Under the pieces are notes generated by a model. That model was given only the letters and a program-made list of their open reading frames with translations. It searched no databases and was not told the DNA's origin. Made by a program: the position numbers and the translations under genes. A DNA stretch of 64,000 nt from CBDCWT01 sp965223305 (GTDB taxonomy: Bacteria; Planctomycetota; Planctomycetia; Pirellulales; Pirellulaceae), in the NCBI GenBank assembly GCA_965223305.1, contig CBDCWT010000079.1:62001-126000 (forward strand). The letters are read 5' to 3'. Position 1 is the stretch's first letter, and each line of letters opens with the position of its first letter. Positions 60,519 through 64,000 of the stretch are shown piece after piece.

Positions 60519-61607
60519 CTACTCGACGAGATTCTCGGTGGTGTACATTTCGACCAGCGGCCCGATACGCTTTTTCAAGTCGGGTGTAAGAAAATGCGTT
60601 CCGGCCAACCGATCTTGATAGCGGTTATCAGCGAGCTCGTAGATCTCCGGGGGAAGAGCAACGTAGTCGACCTTCTCTGCGAGCTCGGATGCATGCTCCA
60701 AATAGAACTCGACAAACTTCCGCATTTCCGGCCGCTTCAGTGAGTCGGCATTGACGTAGATGAACAGCGGGCGACTAAACGGGGCGTACTCACCGCTCTC
60801 GATGGTCTGTGGTGTGGGGGCAACCGCCTCGCCCGTCTCCGGGTTAACGATCTTAACTGCCCGAATCTTGTTCTTGTTGGCAAAGTAATAGGACGCACCG
60901 AAGAAGCCAATCGCTCCCCGCTCCCCAGCCACTCCCGTTACCAAGACGTTGTCGTCTTCACTCGGTGTCATGTCGTCTCGAGGATGTTCGTTTTCTTCGT
61001 CCTTCGCGACGACATCACCAAAGAAATAGTCAGAGGTCCCTGAATCCGTCCCTGGGGCGTAGATCTTGATTTCTAACTCGGGCCAAGCATCGTTCACGTC
61101 CTGCCACGTCTTTGCACCGCCTTCTCTTAGGAAGATCTTCTTGAGATCCTCGACGGTCAGCTGCTCGACGAAGTCATTCTCTCTGTTCACAACGATCGAC
61201 AACCCGTCATAGGCAACCGGTAGCTCGATGAACGAGACGTCGTTCTCTCGACAGGCCGTGAACTCCGAATCCTTGATCGGCCGCGAAGCGTCGGAAATAT
61301 CTATCTCACCTCTCGTAAACAGCTTGAACCCTCCTCCGGTGCCCGACGTGGCGACGGTGACGCGGACGTTGGGAAACTCCTTCTCGAACGCGTCCGCTGC
61401 CGCCACACTGATCGGAGCCACAGTGCTCGAGCCGTCGATCTTGACGGCGCCTTGCAGGAGGCCGGCCTCGCTGCCCAGAGGTCCGAGCTGGGTGGGTGCG
61501 ACTCCAGCGTTGGTGCCACACCCCGCTAACGCCGCGCTTAACCCGCCCGCAGCGAGGATTCCCAGGAACAGTGTGCCGTTCGTTCGTCGAGTCCTACTCC
61601 GCAACAT
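60519..61607 (-). CDS. pstS: Phosphate-binding lipoprotein PstS
   Basis: 362 residues from ATG 61607, which follows GAGGAG. Lipobox LAGC with Cys30 predicted to be acylated, so it is a lipid-anchored binding protein. The phosphate site motif KIDGSSTVAPISVAAADAF is typical of PstS, as are VATSGTGGGFKLFTRGEIDI and TDSGTSDYFFGDVVA. Delivers phosphate to PstCAB. First structural gene after phoR; a Pho-box-like repeat lies 72 bases upstream. Confidence 0.96.
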   Translation of the reverse strand: MLRSRTRRTNGTLFLGILAAGGLSAALAGCGTNAGVAPTQLGPLGSEAGLLQGAVKIDGSSTVAPISVAAADAFEKEFPNVRVTVATSGTGGGFKLFTRGEIDISDASRPIKDSEFTACRENDVSFIELPVAYDGLSIVVNRENDFVEQLTVEDLKKIFLREGGAKTWQDVNDAWPELEIKIYAPGTDSGTSDYFFGDVVAKDEENEHPRDDMTPSEDDNVLVTGVAGERGAIGFFGASYYFANKNKIRAVKIVNPETGEAVAPTPQTIESGEYAPFSRPLFIYVNADSLKRPEMRKFVEFYLEHASELAEKVDYVALPPEIYELADNRYQDRLAGTHFLTPDLKKRIGPLVEMYTTENLVE

Positions 61608-61678
61608 CGCGTCTCCTCGCCGGGACCGTTTCATGTTCTTTATCCATCCCTTCGTACCCAGCTGATCCTAAGGGCGGG

Positions 61679-61707
61679 ATGTTAAGGTAGTGTGAAGATT
61701 GTGTTAA
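61679..61707 (-). promoter_or_regulatory. Pho-box-like direct repeat upstream of pstS
   Basis: Read leftward: TTAACAC-AATC-TTCACAC-TACC-TTAACAT, three 7-bp half-sites on an 11-bp period. This is the geometry of PhoB/PhoP boxes (7-bp sites with 4-bp spacers), though the half-site is TT(A/C)ACA(C/T). It sits in the only gap between phoR and pstS. Binding by the PhoB at 55705-56394 is inferred. Confidence 0.6.
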
Positions 61708-61801
61708 TTGCCGGCCGAACGCCAGCGGCCCAGCAGGTATCGCCAAGTCATCCCAATTCGGAGCCAGGCGGGGTTTGACTGCGTTTGACACGCCTACACA
61801 G

Positions 61802-63601
61802 CTACGCGCGCGGCAGCCTCACGATAAAGCTGCTGCCCAGTCCCGGTTCGCTGTGCAGGTCCACCGTGCCACCGAAGGCCTGGCTGAGATGCTTGACGAT
61901 CGACAGGCCCAAGCCGGTGCCGCCCAGCTCCCGGGAGCGCGCCTTGTCGACTCGGTAAAACCGCTCGAAGATGCGGGTTTGGTCTGACTCGGCCACCCCG
62001 ATTCCTGTATCGGCCACCTTCAACACCACCCAAGAATTCTCGAGTTGCCAGCCAACTGTGATCGTGCCCCCGGCAGGCGTGTACTTGATCGCATTGTCGA
62101 CGAGATTCTTGACAATTGAATGCAAACCCCTCTCGTCGGCGCGGACCATCAGCGACTCGACGGGTGGCTCGACCTGCAGCGAGATTTGTTTGAGCTCTAC
62201 GGCGCGGCGGTACTGCGAGACGGTGTCGGCAACGACCTCCGCGACTGGGACGCTGGACACGTCAAACGACTCGCGACCTGACTCGATCCTCGCGATCTGC
62301 AGCATGTCGAGAATCAATTCTTGCAGGCGATCGGCCTGTTCTTCGATGCGAGCAACAAAGTTCAGGTTGTTTTCGGAGTCGTTGACGGCTCCCAGCCGCA
62401 GTGTCTCGGCGTAAGCCTTGATCGCCGCCAGCGGCGTTTTCAACTCGTGGGAGACGTTGGCTACGAACTCCTGCCGCAGGTTTTCGAGTCTCCGGAGCTC
62501 GGTTGCGTCGTGTAGCATCACGACCGCACCTGGCGACGGGACCCCGGGCAGAGCGCCCGCTCGGACGGCAAGTGTCCGGCGGACAACTCCCGACGACTCG
62601 AACTCCGCGCGCGCCGGCTGGCCGGTTTGCAGGCATTGCTGGACGGCATCGTGCAGCGGCCGGCTGCGGGAGACTTCTAGCAGTGGCCTACCGATGGCAT
62701 CCTCGGTGACAAAATCGAGTAGCGTCCGACAGGCAGCGTTGGCCAATACGATTCGTTCATTGGCGTCGACGGCGATGATCCCATCATCCATACTGCTAAA
62801 GATCGTGGCCATTTGGCTGTTGTTCTCGCGCAGCTGTCCGACACGTTCCGAGAGCCGCTGCCGCATCTGGTTGAAAGCTCGAGCAAGCCGCCCGACCTCA
62901 TCGTGGCTTGATACGGAAACGGAGTCACTTTCCTCGCCGCTGGAGATCGCCCGCGCTCGTTCGGCCAGCTGCGTGAGGGGATGGACGATCCTGGCCGTGA
63001 CGAAATGCAGCACCAGCGCCGAGACGGCTGCTACACTTAGCGCGTACAGCCAGAGGGTCCGGCGGATTGCCAGGATGCGTGCATTGATTGCGTCGAGCGG
63101 CACTGCGACACGTACGTAGGCAACCGGTTCTCCTGAGTTCATGGCCAATGGAATCGCCAGATAGAGCATTTCGATGCCCAGTGTGGGACTTTGTCGTTTG
63201 TCGGTCCCCCGCCCGGTGGCGCGGGCATTGATCAACTCCTGGCGGTTGGCATGATTGATCATCGACGTCGGATCGCGCTGGGAGTCAGCGAGTACACTTC
63301 CGTCTGCGTCGATCACTGTGAGCCGAGTTGGGGTTTCTTTGGCGAGCTGCTCGACGAGGCTCCGAATGCGTTCCCGGTCTTTCTTGCTCCAACTTTCGCC
63401 GAGGTCAGCTTGCTCCGCACTGCGGCCTGCGAGAATGTAGCTCCTCAACAGAGCGGCTTCGCCTTCCAGCCGACGCTGCACCTGCTCTTCAACCTCTTGA
63501 CGTTGCCAGGAGTTGATTCCGATCAACACTCCCGCAGCCAGCACAAGATTGGAACCCACCAAAACCAGAAACAGCTTCCAGTAGATAGGGAACGACCACA
63601 T
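61802..63601 (-). CDS. phoR: Phosphate regulon sensor histidine kinase
   Basis: 599 residues. Transmembrane helix about 9-30 (LFLVLVGSNLVLAAGVLIGI), a periplasmic sensor domain of about 150 residues, a second helix (LWLYALSVAAVSALVLHFVT), then HAMP (RIVHPLTQLAERARAIS) and PAS (MATIFSSMDDGIIAVDANER). HisKA has the phosphorylated His in FVANVSHELKTPLAAIKAYA, and the ATPase domain has NLVDNAIKYTPAGGTI and GTGLGLSIVKHLSQAFGG. A large periplasmic domain is more typical of PhoR from Gram-positive and deep-branching bacteria than of E. coli. Partner of phoB; located just upstream of pstS. Confidence 0.92.
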   Translation of the reverse strand: MWSFPIYWKLFLVLVGSNLVLAAGVLIGINSWQRQEVEEQVQRRLEGEAALLRSYILAGRSAEQADLGESWSKKDRERIRSLVEQLAKETPTRLTVIDADGSVLADSQRDPTSMINHANRQELINARATGRGTDKRQSPTLGIEMLYLAIPLAMNSGEPVAYVRVAVPLDAINARILAIRRTLWLYALSVAAVSALVLHFVTARIVHPLTQLAERARAISSGEESDSVSVSSHDEVGRLARAFNQMRQRLSERVGQLRENNSQMATIFSSMDDGIIAVDANERIVLANAACRTLLDFVTEDAIGRPLLEVSRSRPLHDAVQQCLQTGQPARAEFESSGVVRRTLAVRAGALPGVPSPGAVVMLHDATELRRLENLRQEFVANVSHELKTPLAAIKAYAETLRLGAVNDSENNLNFVARIEEQADRLQELILDMLQIARIESGRESFDVSSVPVAEVVADTVSQYRRAVELKQISLQVEPPVESLMVRADERGLHSIVKNLVDNAIKYTPAGGTITVGWQLENSWVVLKVADTGIGVAESDQTRIFERFYRVDKARSRELGGTGLGLSIVKHLSQAFGGTVDLHSEPGLGSSFIVRLPRA

Positions 63602-63707
63602 GGCATCTACCCCAGCGTTACCGGTCTATCGTGGGCGATAACAGAGCTGAACGCCCGGAGCCCTACCGGCTCGGGACGGCACAACCAGTTTGCTTGCCAC
63701 GCAGCGC

Positions 63708-64000
63708 TCATGTCCGGCAGGTATTGGGATCGCCGGTCCGATCCAAGATTCGAAACACGTGTGCAAAGTCGTTTTTCGCGTCTGCCGGAGCACTCGACTC
63801 CGAGACGGCAGTCCATCTGCTGTAGTCAAACGGAGGAAAAAAGGTATCTCCCTGGACCTCGCCTACTACTTCGGTCAAATACACCCGATCTGCGAGGGGC
63901 AATGCCTGGGCATAAATCTCCGCACCGCCGATCACAAATACCTCGTCGTCCTCTGGTGCCACCAGGAGCGCCTCGCGAAGGCTGCGGACGACAACGGCAC
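63708..64000 (-). CDS. folA: Dihydrofolate reductase, C-terminal part (truncated by window edge)
   Basis: The frame is open from the right edge to TGA at 63708-63710. It reads REALLVAPEDDEVFVIGGAE then IYAQALPLADRVYLTEVVGE and DTFFPPFDYSRWTAVSES. VIGGAEIY is the NADPH-binding signature of dihydrofolate reductase, and the D-x-FFP motif is typical of its C-terminal half. Reduces dihydrofolate for thymidylate and purine synthesis. The start codon and active site lie beyond base 64000. Same strand as phoR, 106 bases upstream of it. Confidence 0.88.
   Translation of the reverse strand, partial: AVVVRSLREALLVAPEDDEVFVIGGAEIYAQALPLADRVYLTEVVGEVQGDTFFPPFDYSRWTAVSESSAPADAKNDFAHVFRILDRTGDPNTCRT

Overview
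The window looks like a chromosomal segment of a Planctomycetota bacterium, most likely of the Pirellulales/Rhodopirellula kind. This rests on gene content: a cluster of three secreted sulfatases, a large PVC-type haem-binding/HEAT/cytochrome c protein, a WD40 protein with the planctomycete N-terminal module, a sigma-70 factor with extra N-terminal helix-turn-helix motifs, many planctomycete-type proteins of unknown function, and abundant palindromic intergenic repeats. No rRNA, phage, integrated plasmid or CRISPR array was seen.

Layout. 0-5 kb: aroB, a two-gene nucleotidyltransferase module and dprA, with an unusual density of frameshifts. 5-16 kb: PVC cytochrome gene (also frameshifted), a small membrane peptide coupled to a methyltransferase, three sulfatases, and a leftward group of small proteins plus a metallo-beta-lactamase-fold hydrolase. 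16-21 kb, leftward: a repeat-bearing cytoplasmic protein, prfB with a classical programmed +1 frameshift, and a secreted protein of unknown function. 21-37.5 kb, rightward: sigma factor, then the deeply conserved block tRNA-Thr, tRNA-Tyr, tRNA-Thr, tuf, tRNA-Trp, secE, nusG, rplK, rplA, rplJ, rplL, rpoB, rpoC. 37.5-42.5 kb: a pseudo-receiver protein, a WD40 protein, small proteins, and an AhpD/carboxymuconolactone decarboxylase-family gene whose second redox Cys codon is an in-frame TGA followed by a SECIS-like hairpin (candidate selenoprotein). 43-49.7 kb, leftward: a large secreted hydrolase, a membrane protein, a HerA-like ATPase (frameshifted) and a HAD phosphatase. 49.7-50.4 kb: an isolated unit made of promoter, cyclic-di-GMP-I riboswitch, short ORF and terminator. 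50.8-55 kb: Tat-type ADP-ribosylglycohydrolase, mutM, and a coupled nucleotidyltransferase/GHMP kinase pair. 55-64 kb, leftward: a complete phosphate-starvation locus (phoR, pstS, pstC, pstA, pstB, phoU, phoB) with a three-half-site Pho-box-like repeat in front of pstS, and the 3' end of a dihydrofolate reductase gene.

Mobile and repeat structure. Three copies of a 174-175 bp MITE-like element (family A) with terminal inverted repeats and 4-bp CTAG or TTAA duplications lie at 4.7, 38.7 and 42.3 kb. A second 151-bp element (family B), also flanked by CTAG, lies at 19 kb. Two of these insertions sit exactly at the TAG stop codon of the neighbouring gene. Four families of palindromic repeats, called A to D below, fill most of the long intergenic gaps.

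Caveats. About ten probable 1-nt frameshifts are inferred from protein-level continuity. Several lie in short homopolymers and may be sequencing errors rather than pseudogenes. Starts were chosen by Shine-Dalgarno spacing and family knowledge. No database search was possible, so family assignments come from recognisable motifs.
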